Notes: generated from the letters alone by a model not told the origin. A DNA stretch of 64,000 bases from CAVVSQ01 sp963848825 (GCA_963848825.1 CAWKFA010000008.1:434001-498000), one strand, 5' to 3'. Shown: positions 28,007 through 38,248, numbered from the stretch's first letter. Numbers and translations: made by a program.

Positions 28007-29317
28007 TTAAAGCCCTTTGGTGAATCGCACGGTTTTGACGATTCCCTCGACGTCCTTGCGCAGGTTGACCAGATCGCTGGGCGTAAGCCGTGCGACGAGG
28101 GTGGCGCCGCCCGGGCCTTGACGTAGGACGTAATAGTCGAGGACGAGACGTTGCTTGTTGATCTCGGCGTCAGCCGCGAAATTTTCCACACCGGTCGCGA
28201 TGGATCGAGGTTGATCCATGCGAAAGATGTTTGCTTTTTGCTGCGTTAGCCAGGTTTGGGCTTCCTTGTGAAACTGGAGCCCCGTGGGGAGTTTGGCGGC
28301 CGGTTCCACCGTTGCGAGGATGCCATTGCCGTGCTTGTCGTCGAGGGCGATTTGTCGGCCGGACACTCCGGCAACATGCCAGCGACGTGGATAGCTGAAA
28401 CGAATGCCCAGGTCCGCATCTTCGAAGAGTAAAAGAGTGTTTTCTTCGTTGGGCTCCAGTACGAGACCGCGCAAGTCCGTGTCTGTCAGTTCGCGGGCCT
28501 GGGTCAATGGTTCCCGCGTCAGGACAAAAGTTCCTTCGACCTGTCCTTGTGCTTGACCGTTTTTATCAAGCAAATAATGGGTCCCCTTGACGTACAGGTA
28601 GCTCAAATGGTTGGAAGCCAGGTCGAAGTAGAACTGACCTTCGAGCTGGTGACGGGCCGTGCCGTCTTCGCCTACGCCGCGCACGCTTCCCTGAAAACTG
28701 ATGCGCGCTTGTTGACGGCCGACCAGCGTTGTCAGCGTATCGAACGTGCAGGTCAATCCACCCTCGTCGATGCGCTCCAGATCGGTGAGTTCCTTGAGAG
28801 CGATCGCGCCGGCTTGCCAGCGATCGCCTGGTTTGACGGCATGCGCGGGAAAAAGGCCAGTAAGCGCCGGCGTAAAAACATCTGTCCGGACGAGGTCGAT
28901 TTCACCCCAGGTTAACGGACCGTCGGGAGAGAAAGGCACCTCATATTGATTATGGCGTAGGATAACCATGCGCCGGATGGCCGGCCGCAACGAGCTTTGT
29001 TGGAGTTGGGTTCCGACCTTGCGCTCGAAATCCATTTTGCGATAAACGCGGATTGTCTTGGCGACATTCCCCTCCTTTTCCGTCAGCACGCGCTCGTCGA
29101 ATTCGATCGCACTTGAACCGCTGAGCGCCAGCGTCTTTTCCTTGGCATCCATGCTATTAAGGGAACCATTGATATTTACCCGGCAGCTAACGTGATATTG
29201 GTAGCCGGGCGCGAAGACTTCAACCATTCTGATAGCTTGGGAGTCCTGGGCATGAACAGCGGCGAGCGCCAGGCACAGCACGCAGTAGCCAGCGACATAA
29301 TGGGCAATGGTTTTCAT
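28007..29317 (-). CDS. Secreted protein with PsbP/DUF1795-like C-terminus
   Basis: Intact 436-residue exported protein: the signal peptide includes YVAGYCVLCLALAAVHAQ. The mature part begins with a beta-rich domain (YHVSCRVNINGSLNS, VKPGDRWQAGAI), typical of planctomycete proteins that compute a paired 'untreated/treated' beta-barrel, and ends with a ~150-residue domain, DADLGIRFSYPRRWHVAG to KDVEGIVKTVRFTKGL, which has the PsbP/DUF1795 pattern. No catalytic motif is visible. It is transcribed alone, away from the sigma factor gene. Function unknown. Confidence 0.7.
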   Translation of the reverse strand: MKTIAHYVAGYCVLCLALAAVHAQDSQAIRMVEVFAPGYQYHVSCRVNINGSLNSMDAKEKTLALSGSSAIEFDERVLTEKEGNVAKTIRVYRKMDFERKVGTQLQQSSLRPAIRRMVILRHNQYEVPFSPDGPLTWGEIDLVRTDVFTPALTGLFPAHAVKPGDRWQAGAIALKELTDLERIDEGGLTCTFDTLTTLVGRQQARISFQGSVRGVGEDGTARHQLEGQFYFDLASNHLSYLYVKGTHYLLDKNGQAQGQVEGTFVLTREPLTQARELTDTDLRGLVLEPNEENTLLLFEDADLGIRFSYPRRWHVAGVSGRQIALDDKHGNGILATVEPAAKLPTGLQFHKEAQTWLTQQKANIFRMDQPRSIATGVENFAADAEINKQRLVLDYYVLRQGPGGATLVARLTPSDLVNLRKDVEGIVKTVRFTKGL

Positions 29318-29864
29318 GCCCCAATTGTAACGGCCGAAGATGCGACAGGTTTAGCGCCGCCGACGACATTGTTATGTTTTTGCCGGAGAAAGGGCAAAAC
29401 GTAACGGTCCTGGCAAAAGGGGAGGCTTTAAGATAGCCGGAGCGCGCCTCCTGGTCTTTGCGGTCAGCCCAGTTCGCCAGCCGTCTGAAATTTTTGAAAG
29501 CGCTGTTTAGCGACATGTGGACGATTTTGTGTGGGATACGGCTTGCAACATTGAACAACTGGTGTGTAAATTTGTATACAGCATGCACGGGAGAACAGGC
29601 GACGGACCCAAGCATAATAATAAATGTAAAACTGTCATAAATCATTTAATAACAACATTTTGTGGAAACTTATCGGCACTCGAAAAGCTCGCGAAAAGGC
29701 TTGCCAGGCGTTTATTCGGCGCATGATTTGCGGTTAACAACTGACGGGCAAGACGACGCCCGTGGCAAAGTGTCCGGCAAGCTGTTCCTTGAGATACCCG
29801 AACCTTCCAGCTTGCCGAGTGTGTCTAACTGATAGCTGCAATGGATCGACAAGGAGTGATTCCC
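29318..29864. promoter_or_regulatory. AT-rich non-coding region with a candidate promoter
   Basis: About 550 bases with no supported gene between divergent transcription units. TTGAAC at 29551-29556 and TATACA at 29575-29580, spaced by 18 bases, form a plausible plus-strand promoter for the downstream sigma factor, leaving a leader of about 280 bases. The region 29560-29660 is markedly AT-rich. Confidence 0.35.
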
Positions 29865-31552
29865 GTGCATCAATTTAAGCATCACCCGCTCAGCGAGTTG
29901 ACCGACCAGCAGGTAAGGTTCGCGCCCCTGCTCGCCGTCTGGACCATCTGGCCCGCGCCGAACGGTTGCTTGCCGAGCTGGACCCGACTAAAGAGTACCC
30001 CTACCAATACATCGTTTATCGAATCACCGATTACCGTCCGGATGCCTACCCGGATTTGCTAATTTCCGGCCAAGACCTCGTTCAGGACCTGGGTTCCATG
30101 ATCGCGGCGCTGGCCCGGTCGATGCCCGCGGTACCTGTTGAGAGCGTGTCCGAGAACGTGCTGACGCTCGATGAGATCAGCAAGAAACTGAACGTTACCA
30201 CGAAGACAATTAATCGCTGGCGCAAGCGGGGTTTGATCGGTTTGCCGATCCTCGTGAACGGCCGTCGCCATGTGGGATTTTTGCCTTCGTTGATCGATCC
30301 GTTTCTGACTGCCAACAAAACGCGGGTCGAGAAAAGCAGTCAGTTTTCCCAGCTCACCCAGGAAGAGAAAGATGAGATTTTGCGACGGGCACGTCGCTTC
30401 GCGCGGCTTGGTGCCGGTAGCCTGACGGAAATCAGCAAGCGCATCGGGCGGCGTCTTGGTCGCTCCCCGGAAACCGTGCGCTATACCATCAAGAACTATG
30501 ACCGCGTGCACCCAGAGCAGGCCATGTTCCCGTCACTGACGGGGAATTTTGATCCTGCCACCAAGATGATGATCTTCAACTCGTTCCGGAGAGGGGTTCC
30601 CGTGGACACTCTAGCCAAACGTTATTCGCGCACGCGCTCGTCCATGTATCGCGTGCTGAATGAGATCCGGGCGCAGCGCCTCACGGACCATCGGATCGAC
30701 TACATTTACCATGTTTCGTTCGATGACCCGGCGCTCGAGGCCACGATCATGGCCGAAATGCCCGGGGCCGCGGATTATGACGAGAATCGTCGGCAGTTAC
30801 GCACGCCCAAGGATGCGCCGCCGGAATTGGCTTCTCTTTATGAAACACCCCTTCTGAACAAGGAGCAGGAACAACACCTGTTCCGCAAAATGAATTTTCT
30901 GAAGCACAAGGCCAACCAGATATTGACGTCGCTCCAAAGCCTGTCCGGTCGCATTGACCCGCAAAAGGTGCGCACCCAAGAACTGGACAGGGTCGATGAC
31001 TTGCTCGAGCAGTCGAATGTCATCAAAGACCAACTCATCGGTTGCAACATGCGGCTGGTGGTTTCGATCGCCAAAAGGCATAGCGGCCAGACCGACAACT
31101 TTTTCGAACTCCTGTCGGATGGCAACGTTTCGCTGCTGCGTGCCGTCGAGAAGTTCGACTTTAGCCGCGGCAACAAATTTAGCACTTATGGCAGTTGGGC
31201 CATCATGAAGAACTTTGCCCGCAGCATTCCGGAAGAGAAGAACCGGCGCGAACGCTACGTGACGGGGACGGAAGAGCTTTTCGATGCGGCGCCCGATAAC
31301 CGGACCGATGAACAAGAGTGTCTGGCGACGGCGGAACAAGCCAGTTACAAGGTCAATCGCCTGCTGGAATATTTGGAGCCCCGTGAACGCGAGATCATTC
31401 GCATGCGTGCGGGCCTTGATACGCATACCGAAGGCATGACCCTCGAAAAAATTGGCGAGAAACTCGGCATTACCAAGGAACGCGTCCGCCAGCTCAACGT
31501 TCGCGCGATGAAAAAACTGCGCGGCCTTGTTGATGGTCAGAAGGACGATTAA
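29865..31552 (+). CDS. RpoD-like sigma factor with extra N-terminal HTH domains, one frameshift
   Basis: Sigma-70 family protein of about 562 residues. The C-terminal half is a sigma factor: region 2 has NMRLVVSIAKRHSGQTDNFF and KFSTYGSWAIMKNFARSIPE, and region 4 has LEPREREIIRMRAGLD with GEKLGITKERVRQLNVRAMK. The N-terminal ~280 residues carry three HTH-like segments: LTLDEISKKLNVTTKTINRW, SLTEISKRIGRRLGRSPETV and VPVDTLAKRYSRTRSSMYRV. Region 3 appears short. GTG at 29865 has AAGGAG eight bases upstream; a shift near 29930 (C4 run) joins the N-terminus. The architecture suggests DNA-sequence-specific promoter targeting. Confidence 0.8.
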
Positions 31553-31580
31553 CAAAGTTCGGGCTGGTTCAGTGCGACCG

Positions 31581-31624
31581 CCCACGCTGTCGGTGCAATA
31601 TCGGTATTGCACGGACAGCGTGGG
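31581..31624 (+). terminator. Strong hairpin after the sigma factor gene
   Basis: Twenty-base arms (CCCACGCTGTCGGTGCAATA and its complement, one mismatch) around a TCGG loop, 28 bases after the stop codon. No clear U tract follows, so it may act as a terminator assisted by other factors or as an mRNA 3' end stabiliser. Confidence 0.6.
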
Positions 31625-31759
31625 CTGCTTTGTCGCAACTTCAATTATTTTCCATTTTTCCTTTCTTGCCGCGCCCTTTATCGACTAAAATCGAAGTCGT
31701 GACATCAAGCTAATACTCGGATGTGTCCATCCGCCTCTTCCATCTGAAAGGGACAACCC

Positions 31760-33206
31760 ATGCTGCCTTTTCTGCATCGTCGGGATTTCATGAAAGGTTC
31801 GGCCGCTCTCGTGGGAGCGGGTTTGGTCGGCAATGTCGCGGAAGCTGCCCAGGAAGCACAACCGCAGAACAACGGTAGCGCCAACGGTCGCTTGAACGTG
31901 GCGGTCATCGGCGTCAACGGCCGCGGCCGTGACCACGTCGGTGGTTTTGCCGGCCGGAACAACTGCGTTGTCACGCATATATGCGACGCGGATAGCAACG
32001 TGATACGCGGCGCGATGCAGGCGGCCATGAAAGCCCAGGGCAGCGAACCGACTTATGTCCAGGACCTGCGCCGCATCATGGACGACAAAACGATCAATGT
32101 CGTCAGCATCGCCACCCCCAATCACTGGCACGCCCTGGCTGCCATATGGGCGTTACAGGCGGGCAAAGATGTCTACGTCGAAAAACCCGTCAGCCACAAT
32201 GTCAGCGAAGGCCGCCGCATCGTCGAGGTGGCGCGGCGTACGAATCGCATTTGCCAAACAGGCACACAGAGCCGCAGCAGCGCCGCCATCGCGGAAGCGA
32301 TGGATTTTCTCAAATCCGGCAAACTCGGCAAGATTCAAGTGTCCCGCGGCCTGTGCTACAAGTCGCGCCCCAGCATCGGCCATGGCCAGGGCACCATTCC
32401 CAAAACCATCGATTATGATCTCTGGTGCGGACCGGCCCCGCGCCGTCCGCTGAACCGTTTGCGTCTGCACTATGACTGGCACTGGCAATGGGATTACGGC
32501 AACGGCGACCTGGGCAATCAAGGGATCCATCAGATGGACATCGCCCGCCGGGCGCTGGGCAAAAGCGAAATGCCGCGTTCGGTGATGAGCGTCGGTGGGC
32601 GCTTCGGCTACGTCGATGACGGCGAAACCGCCAACACCCAGATTTGCGTCTTCGATTACGGCGACGCCGAACTGATCTTCGAGGTGCGTGGCCTGCGAAC
32701 GAAAGACTACCGGGGCGCATCGGTCGGCAATGTGGTTCATTGTTCCGACGGCTACCTGGTGATTCCCGCCAACTACAGCAGTGCGATTGCCTACAGCAAC
32801 ACCGGGGAAGTTCTTGCGCCGTTTCAACGGCGGCGGCAACCATTATCTCAATTTCGTCCAGGCCGTGCGGAGCCGCCGGCGCGAAGATTTGAAAGCCGAT
32901 ATCCTGGAAGGGCATCTTTCCAGCGCGCTTTGCCACCTTGGCAACGTCAGCTACCGTCTCGGAGCGCCGACGGCATTCAACCCGCGCACCCAGGCCTTTG
33001 GTGAAGACCAGCATGCTGTCGAAACGCTGACCCGCATGGAGGACCACCTGCGCGATAATCAAATTCCGCTGGAAAAAACAACTTACCTGCTGGGCCGCAA
33101 GCTCAACATCGACAACAAGACCGAAAGCTTCATCAACGACGCCGAAGCAAACCGCCACCTGACGCGCGAATATCGCAAGGGGTTTGTCGTTCCGGCACGC
33201 GTATAA
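31760..33206 (+). CDS. Secreted Gfo/Idh/MocA-type oxidoreductase, one frameshift
   Basis: About 482 residues. A TAT-like leader (HRRDFMKGSAALVGAGLVGN) precedes a Rossmann NAD(P)-binding domain starting RLNVAVIGVNGRGRDHV, with DADSNVIRG at the expected strand 2 end. The family signature AGKDVYVEKPVSHNVSEGRR contains the conserved EKP Lys; DLGNQGIHQMDIARRAL provides the GxH-type catalytic His. The frame shifts near 32820. Exported Gfo/Idh/MocA enzymes are greatly expanded in planctomycetes and are linked to sugar oxidation or glycan breakdown. The substrate cannot be told. Confidence 0.87.
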
Positions 33207-33263
33207 TCACGTTTGCATGCTTCGCGCTCGCGGCCATGTGGCCGCGAGCGCGAGACTTGAGTC

Positions 33264-33752
33264 TTATACCAGGTCCAGCCGCCGCTTGGTCATGCGTGCC
33301 CGGTTGCAAGTCCCGCAGATGCCGCTGATCACGAAGCTATGGCCCGCCATCTGAAAATCGTGTTGCCGGCACACGTCGCGAAGAACTTCCTCCATGTCCG
33401 GATATTGAAACTCCACCATTTTGTGGCATTTCTCGCAGACCAGGTGGTCGTGCTGCGGATAGCCGTAGTCATGTTCGTAATACATGCGCGGGCCGATGTC
33501 GAGGCGGCGCAACAGCCCGGCATCGACGAGCTTGTTTAGCGTGCGATAGATAGTTGCCCGGCTCACCTGAAAGCCCGTCTGCTTCATTTCGTCGACGAGT
33601 TGGTCCGCATCGAAGTGATTGTGCTTGCTGAAAATGAACTTGACCATGTCCCGCTGCTGATCCGTATAGCGCTGGGCACGGGGCCGACTGGATAGGTATT
33701 CCCGGAATTTTTCTTCCGGGCTTTGCGATACCTCGACGTTTTGCAGGTCCAC
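33264..33752 (-). CDS. Fur-family metalloregulator
   Basis: A 162-residue Fur/PerR/Zur-type repressor. The winged helix includes DQLVDEMKQTGFQVSRATIY followed by RTLNKLVDAGLLRR; the metal-sensing region has HDYGYPQHDHLVCEKCHKMV and structural zinc cysteines in CEKC and CGTC. The start is a GTG with GGAGGAG six bases upstream; the open frame extends further but through non-coding DNA. An imperfect palindrome lies just upstream and suggests autoregulation. Which metal it senses cannot be assigned; the DtxR-like mntH box is not a Fur site. Confidence 0.88.
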   Translation of the reverse strand: MDLQNVEVSQSPEEKFREYLSSRPRAQRYTDQQRDMVKFIFSKHNHFDADQLVDEMKQTGFQVSRATIYRTLNKLVDAGLLRRLDIGPRMYYEHDYGYPQHDHLVCEKCHKMVEFQYPDMEEVLRDVCRQHDFQMAGHSFVISGICGTCNRARMTKRRLDLV

Positions 33753-33782
33753 CGCACACTCCTCCAGCAGGCATGGTCTCCC

Positions 33783-33797
33783 GTGTACATTGTATAC
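33783..33797 (-). promoter_or_regulatory. Imperfect palindrome upstream of the fur-type gene
   Basis: GTGTACATTGTATAC: two six-base halves (GTGTAC / GTATAC) with one mismatch and a three-base spacer, starting about 30 bases before the GTG start. On the minus strand it includes TACAAT, a possible -10. Likely an operator, perhaps for the regulator itself. Confidence 0.4.
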
Positions 33798-33830
33798 GTT
33801 TCGCCGCCGTTCCGGGAACGGCGGCGAAAC
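33798..33830 (-). terminator. Terminator hairpin after the FlgM-like gene
   Basis: Perfect 16-base arms (GTTTCGCCGCCGTTCC and complement) starting eight bases after the stop of the small gene at 33838, and just upstream of the fur-type promoter. It separates the two transcription units. Confidence 0.6.
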
Positions 33831-33837
33831 CTTGAAA

Positions 33838-34098
33838 TCAGTCGCTACGGAGAGAGTCGCCAAGGCGATCCAAAGCGGCCTCCCACTTTTCGGGGGTGTC
33901 ATAGGTGCCGGCCGCGATTTCACGCCGGACCCGTGCGATGATTTCGTGGCGAATGTTAGTGTCCTCCATGCCGACTGCTTCATTCCTGGTTGTTGTTGCC
34001 GGTTGAGCGAACGATTCCGTCTGAGGGGCCAAGCCGCGCCACCACGCCCGGGAGCCGCGAATCGGTCCCTCCCTGCAATTTGGACCATGTTCGTGCAT
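33838..34098 (-). CDS. FlgM-like small protein
   Basis: An 86-residue protein, start chosen at ATG 34098 with GGGGGAG upstream. The N-terminus has the MHEHGPNCREGPIRG pattern seen in planctomycete FlgM-like proteins, a disordered middle, and a C-terminal helix IIARVRREIAAGTYDTPEKW followed by EAALDRLGDSL, resembling the sigma-28-binding helix of the anti-sigma factor FlgM. No flagellar gene is in the window, so the partner sigma factor is unknown. An ATG further in at 33969 would give only the C-terminal helix. Confidence 0.55.
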   Translation of the reverse strand: MHEHGPNCREGPIRGSRAWWRGLAPQTESFAQPATTTRNEAVGMEDTNIRHEIIARVRREIAAGTYDTPEKWEAALDRLGDSLRSD

Positions 34099-34470
34099 TG
34101 AGATTCTCCCCCGAAAGCGGTTGGGCGTTGCGAAGCGCCAACTTGCTTCCAGGTCATCATAAAGCCTTGGGTCTTGAGGAATCAACCCACTTGTCGCAAT
34201 GATATGAATCGGCGACGTCGTCCAGATTGGGTATCCCTTGCCATAACGGGCGCGGCCGGCTGCCTTGGCCCACGCCTTGAGTCTAACATACCTATCGTCC
34301 CGGCAAAAAATACTATTTAGGCAATTTGCCGCGCGACCGGCCGGTTGGCGGGCCCGGCAACACGCTGCTCCCGAGAACCCGTCAGACAGGTAAGGAACAA
34401 GAGATAGGAATCAGCGCCGCATTCGTTCTATTCGTAGTCTTCGCGCGATCAAGGTGAGGGATAGGCGGGA
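34099..34470. other. Intergenic region, no feature found
   Basis: About 370 bases between the FlgM-like gene and the stop of the anti-sigma kinase gene. I see no ribosome-bound frame, repeat or hairpin of note. It should contain the promoter for the FlgM-like gene. Confidence 0.4.
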
Positions 34471-34920
34471 TCAGCCGACCGTACGCATGGGCTGGACATC
34501 GGCGCAGCGCTTCATGAGGCGTAACGTGTTGCCGCGCTGGCCCGGAGGGCAGGGCTCGCAACTGACCTCATCCATCAGGGCACGCATCAAAAAAACGCCG
34601 CGGCCGCCAATGCGCATTTCCGCGGGATTCATGTAGGGGACGGAGGTGACATCGAAGGGTTCGCCCTGGTCCCGGAAGACCAGAACCACGGCTTCGGAGT
34701 GAATCTGAATTTGCAAATGCAGCTGGGCGAAAGGCAGGTTGCGATGCGCATGACGAATAATATTTGTCACTGCCTCGCCGGTTGCCGTCACGACGGCGTG
34801 AATAATGCGACGCTCCAGGGCGCAGGCCTGGGCCACCGCTTCCACGAAAGAGCGCGTGACCGAAAGCATTTTTGGATCACTGGGAACGGTAAGCGAAAAA
34901 ACGCGAGCATCCGCCGCCAT
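34471..34920 (-). CDS. RsbW-like anti-sigma/serine kinase (HATPase_c_2)
   Basis: Intact 149-residue GHKL ATPase of the anti-sigma regulatory kind. The N-box is VVTATGEAVTNIIRHAHRNL, the G1 box FRDQGEPFDV, and the G2 loop PAEMRIGGRGVFLMRALMDE. Such proteins bind a sigma factor or phosphorylate an anti-anti-sigma partner (STAS domain). No STAS gene is adjacent; it lies 435 bases upstream of, and divergent from, an RpoD-like sigma gene, its possible target (inference). Confidence 0.85.
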   Translation of the reverse strand: MAADARVFSLTVPSDPKMLSVTRSFVEAVAQACALERRIIHAVVTATGEAVTNIIRHAHRNLPFAQLHLQIQIHSEAVVLVFRDQGEPFDVTSVPYMNPAEMRIGGRGVFLMRALMDEVSCEPCPPGQRGNTLRLMKRCADVQPMRTVG

Positions 34921-35154
34921 GGTTTACTCCGGGACTTAAAGCTTCCTTGCCATATCCCTAAACGTAGGCTCAATATGCAATTATTACACGGTCCCGGCGC
35001 AAAGGCAACCCTTTATTTTGGAATAGCGGCTGCGAACCTGGCCGCCGGAGTGCCTAAATCGTGGCCGGGTGAACCTTTTTTAATCCCAGGGCATCTAACT
35101 TTGCGTATGTGCATGAAAGGAAATGAGTTCGGGAGAGATTTTCGTTAGCGCCCC

Positions 35155-35184
35155 TTTACTTGGTCCATTTATCTGGCCTATAAT
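35155..35184 (+). promoter_or_regulatory. Candidate promoter of the RpoD-like gene
   Basis: TTTACT, 18 bases, TATAAT: a perfect -10 box in the 435-base region between the RsbW-like and sigma genes. It would leave a leader of about 165 bases before the ATG at 35356. The -35 match is weaker. Confidence 0.5.
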
Positions 35185-35355
35185 GGATTAATCTTCGGAT
35201 TGGACCTCCCCGCGCGATCTTTCCCCGACGTGCAACTTGTTTTTCCATAGTTTTGGTGTCAGCCCTCTTCGTTTGGATGCGCTGGTCGGGCTGAGACCAA
35301 ATGGCCTAGCGGCGCCGTGCTACGCACTCGGTCTTGTTCTTTCAGGATGTGCGCG

Positions 35356-36906
35356 ATGAAACAGGCAATGAAAAATCCCATCACGGTAGAGACTATCAAA
35401 AAGGGCTTGATGGAAGCCCAGGCCTTGATGCGCCTCGCGGGAGCGCCCTTGCGGAACGCGGAGCCCAATCATGTCCGGCCAAGTGAGACCTCGTCTTCGG
35501 ATGAGGATCAGCCGGCCGAGCATAGTGGCGGCGGCGTCGACGATGCGCTGGGACTCTATTTGAAGCAGATGGGCTCGATACCCCTGCTCAATCGCGAGCG
35601 CGAACTGCGGCTTGCCAAGCACCTGGAAAACACGCGTCGCCGCTACCGCCGCGCCAGCCTGTTTAATTGGGTCATGTTGCGCAAGGTGTATGAAAAGTTT
35701 CAGGAAGTGAAAGCCGGCCTGGTCGCGCCGATCCTCATATCGAGGTCGTCAACAGTCTTGACTTGACCCGCGCGACCATCATGGCTCGTCTGCCGCACAC
35801 GTTGCGTGCCTTGCGCAAGTTGTTGCTTCTGGCCGGCCGCGACTTCAGCCTTCTGCAGCGTTCCCGATCAGGCCTGGGCCGAGCCAAGGCGCGGCGCGTC
35901 ATCGGCCGTAACCTCCGCAAGGCGGTTGGGCTCGTGGAAAGCCTGTCGCCGCGCACCGAGGAACTGGATGGCTGGGTGACTGGTCTGCACCACCTCGTCA
36001 ACGAGATGACTCAACTGGAACAAGGTGCGAGTCGGCCCGGCCGCTCGGACGCGGCGCGTGCCCGGCGCACCAAGTGCGTCAAGGAATTGCGAGACCTCGG
36101 CGTCGCCGCGCAGTTTACGCTCGAAGACCTGCAAGCCCTTGTGCGCGTCATCACGATTCGGCAACGTGCTTACCAGCGGGCACGCAGCGATCTGGCGGAA
36201 GCCAATCTGCGCCTCGTGGTCGCCATCGCCAAGCGCTATCGCGGCCGTGGTTTGGCCTTCGCGGACCTCATTCAGGAAGGTAATCGAGGCCTCATGCGTG
36301 CGGTCGATAAATTCGAGCATCGGCTCGGTTTCAAGTTCGGCACCTATGCGACGTGGTGGATTCGCCAGGGAATTCAGCGTGCGCTGGCCGATCATGCCCG
36401 AACGGTCCGCGTTCCTTGCCATCAAGTCGCGGTGCTGGCCGCCATCGATCGCGTGCGCGGGGAGCTTTTCGGCGAGACCGGCCGCGAGCCGAGCGTCGAA
36501 GAGATTGCCAAGGTTCTCGGCACGACGGTTCAAGAGACGCGTTCGCTACGGGCCGTGCTCGCGCCACCCGGTCAGCATACACGAGCCAATGGGCGATGAT
36601 GCCGAACGGGCGCTTGGCGAGTTCCTGGGCGACCCAAGTGCGGTCAACCCTGGTCTGGACGCCGACTTGAATCTTCTCAAGGAACGCATTGCCGAAGTGC
36701 TCCGGTCGCTGACACCGCGTGAGCGTGAGGTAATCGAATTGCGCTTCGGTCTCAAGGATGGCCAGCCGCGCACGTTGGATGAAGTGGCCAAGTGCTACGG
36801 CATCACGCGTGAACGCATTCGCCAAATCGAGGCGCGCAGCCTGATCAAGCTTCGGCAGCCGCTTCGAAGTCAGCGTCTGCAGTCGTTCGCGGAATTCGGC
36901 TACTAG
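35356..36906 (+). CDS. RpoD-family sigma-70 factor, two frameshifts
   Basis: About 516 residues. Region 1.2 reads DDALGLYLKQMGSIPLLNRE followed by RELRLAKHLE. A non-conserved region of ~130 residues rich in Arg and Leu follows. Region 2 has EANLRLVVAIAKRYRGRGLA, FADLIQEGNRGLMRAVDKFE and TYATWWIRQGIQRALADHAR. Region 4 has LTPREREVIELRFGLKDGQP and YGITRERIRQIEARSLIKLR. Frame changes lie near 35745 and 36575. It belongs to the group 1/2 sigma factors that recognise -10/-35 promoters; whether this is the main housekeeping factor cannot be decided. ATG 35356 is preferred over an upstream start at 35317. Confidence 0.88.
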
Positions 36907-36930
36907 AAAATGCAGGGATAGGTACGCAAG

Positions 36931-36976
36931 CGCGATTTATGAGTTGGGACTCTGCAATCCCAGCTCATAAATCGCG
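36931..36976. terminator. Bidirectional terminator hairpin
   Basis: Arms of 18-19 bases (CGCGATTTATGAGTTGGGA against TCCCAGCTCATAAATCGCG, one mismatch) around an eight-base loop, between the convergent sigma and LecA-like genes; a T-rich stretch follows on the plus strand. Confidence 0.7.
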
Positions 36977-36984
36977 ATGTTGTT

Positions 36985-37980
36985 TTAACGACTGGAAATG
37001 AGAGCGAGGTGCTCCATGCCGATACGGACACGGTAGGACCCTGACGAGGCATTGTTCCATGGACTGGGAACAATTTGCAGGAGTAGTTTGCCTTCTTCGC
37101 CGGGCACTCCTTCATAGCGCTCGCCGACCAAAAACGCCTTGCCTGAATCGCCGATGCGGCCGATCAGGGCACCCGCCATGAAGGTTCCGCCCTTGCCCGC
37201 GGTCGAGTAACCCTTGGGCGTGGCGATATACTGTCCCGGCCCTTGCGGCCATAGATCGACCTGACCCTCGCCGACGATAAACAGGCGCTGGCTGGCATCG
37301 ACGATAAACCCGGAATCGAACCATTGATCGCCGGCGCTGCCATATTTGGCGGCGTCGACGACGAGTTCGTTATCGCTGTTGTTGCCGCGCACGAACAGCG
37401 TGCGCAAGTCGGCGAGTTTGAGAGACAAATCGCCAAAATGCGCGGAATGGACGCGAAGGACCGGATGGAGGATGCGGCCGGTGATGGGAAACTCAATCGT
37501 CTGAATGTAATCATCTTCCTTGATCCGCAAGTTCTCCGGGTTCGTTTTTTCGGCGATCCGCCTGATGACGCCGGTCGCCCGCTGCGAGACCTCCGGGTCG
37601 AGATTGCGCGAGGCGCGCTGGAGGAAAGGATAAGCGAGGGGGCCGTAGTGCACCAGGTGCTTGACGGCTTCATCGCGTTCCTTGTACGTTTCACTGCCAA
37701 GCTGTTTGATGGATTGATCAATGTGCTGACCGACGCCGTCGGGAAGATGCAATCCAAAATCAATGCGTCGAATTTCGCGAACTGGAATGGTTAATTTGCC
37801 GTACTTCGTCAGGACCTCGATATCGTCCTGTAGCACGGTCATGCGGACAAGACTGCCATCGCCAAAGCGAACCTCGGCAAGATTGGGGCGGGGAGCGTCC
37901 CTGTTTCCCTGGCCTGATGCCAGACCCGCGTTAAATGCGAGGATGGCTGCACCGAGTGCCCACCGGCAAGGAATACGCAT
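36985..37980 (-). CDS. Secreted protein with HEAT-like and LecA-like parts
   Basis: An exported 331-residue protein. Start ATG 37980 has GGAGG six bases upstream and opens a signal peptide (RWALGAAILAFNAGLASGQG). The N-terminal part includes SLVRMTVLQDDIEVLTKYGK and LTIPVREIRRIDFGLHLPDG, then a short HEAT-like helix pair (ERDEAVKHLVHYGPLAYPFL). The C-terminal ~110 residues, with TFMAGALIGRIGDSGKAFLV and GEEGKLLLQIVPSPWNNASS, resemble the PA-IL/LecA sugar-binding fold. Likely an envelope or extracellular glycan-binding protein; ligand unknown. Confidence 0.65.
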   Translation of the reverse strand: MRIPCRWALGAAILAFNAGLASGQGNRDAPRPNLAEVRFGDGSLVRMTVLQDDIEVLTKYGKLTIPVREIRRIDFGLHLPDGVGQHIDQSIKQLGSETYKERDEAVKHLVHYGPLAYPFLQRASRNLDPEVSQRATGVIRRIAEKTNPENLRIKEDDYIQTIEFPITGRILHPVLRVHSAHFGDLSLKLADLRTLFVRGNNSDNELVVDAAKYGSAGDQWFDSGFIVDASQRLFIVGEGQVDLWPQGPGQYIATPKGYSTAGKGGTFMAGALIGRIGDSGKAFLVGERYEGVPGEEGKLLLQIVPSPWNNASSGSYRVRIGMEHLALISSR

Positions 37981-38248
37981 GTTGGCCTCCAAAAAAAGAG
38001 AAAAGCCACGCGGTTCCGAGAGAGTGACCGAATCATCCCGATTCGGGGGCGCTGGAACGAGAATGTCCCAGGGAGACGCGTGGTGGCCTTCATCAGCATT
38101 AAACAGTATTTTTATCATTTTTGTAAATAGGAGTTGGCGATAAATGCCAAAGTACATAAAATACGTCGCCTGAATAACTGGCAAATTTTGGACCGCAAAC
38201 GCCCGATTTCTTGCCCGCGCTTGGCGCACTCCGCCGCGAAAGGACATT

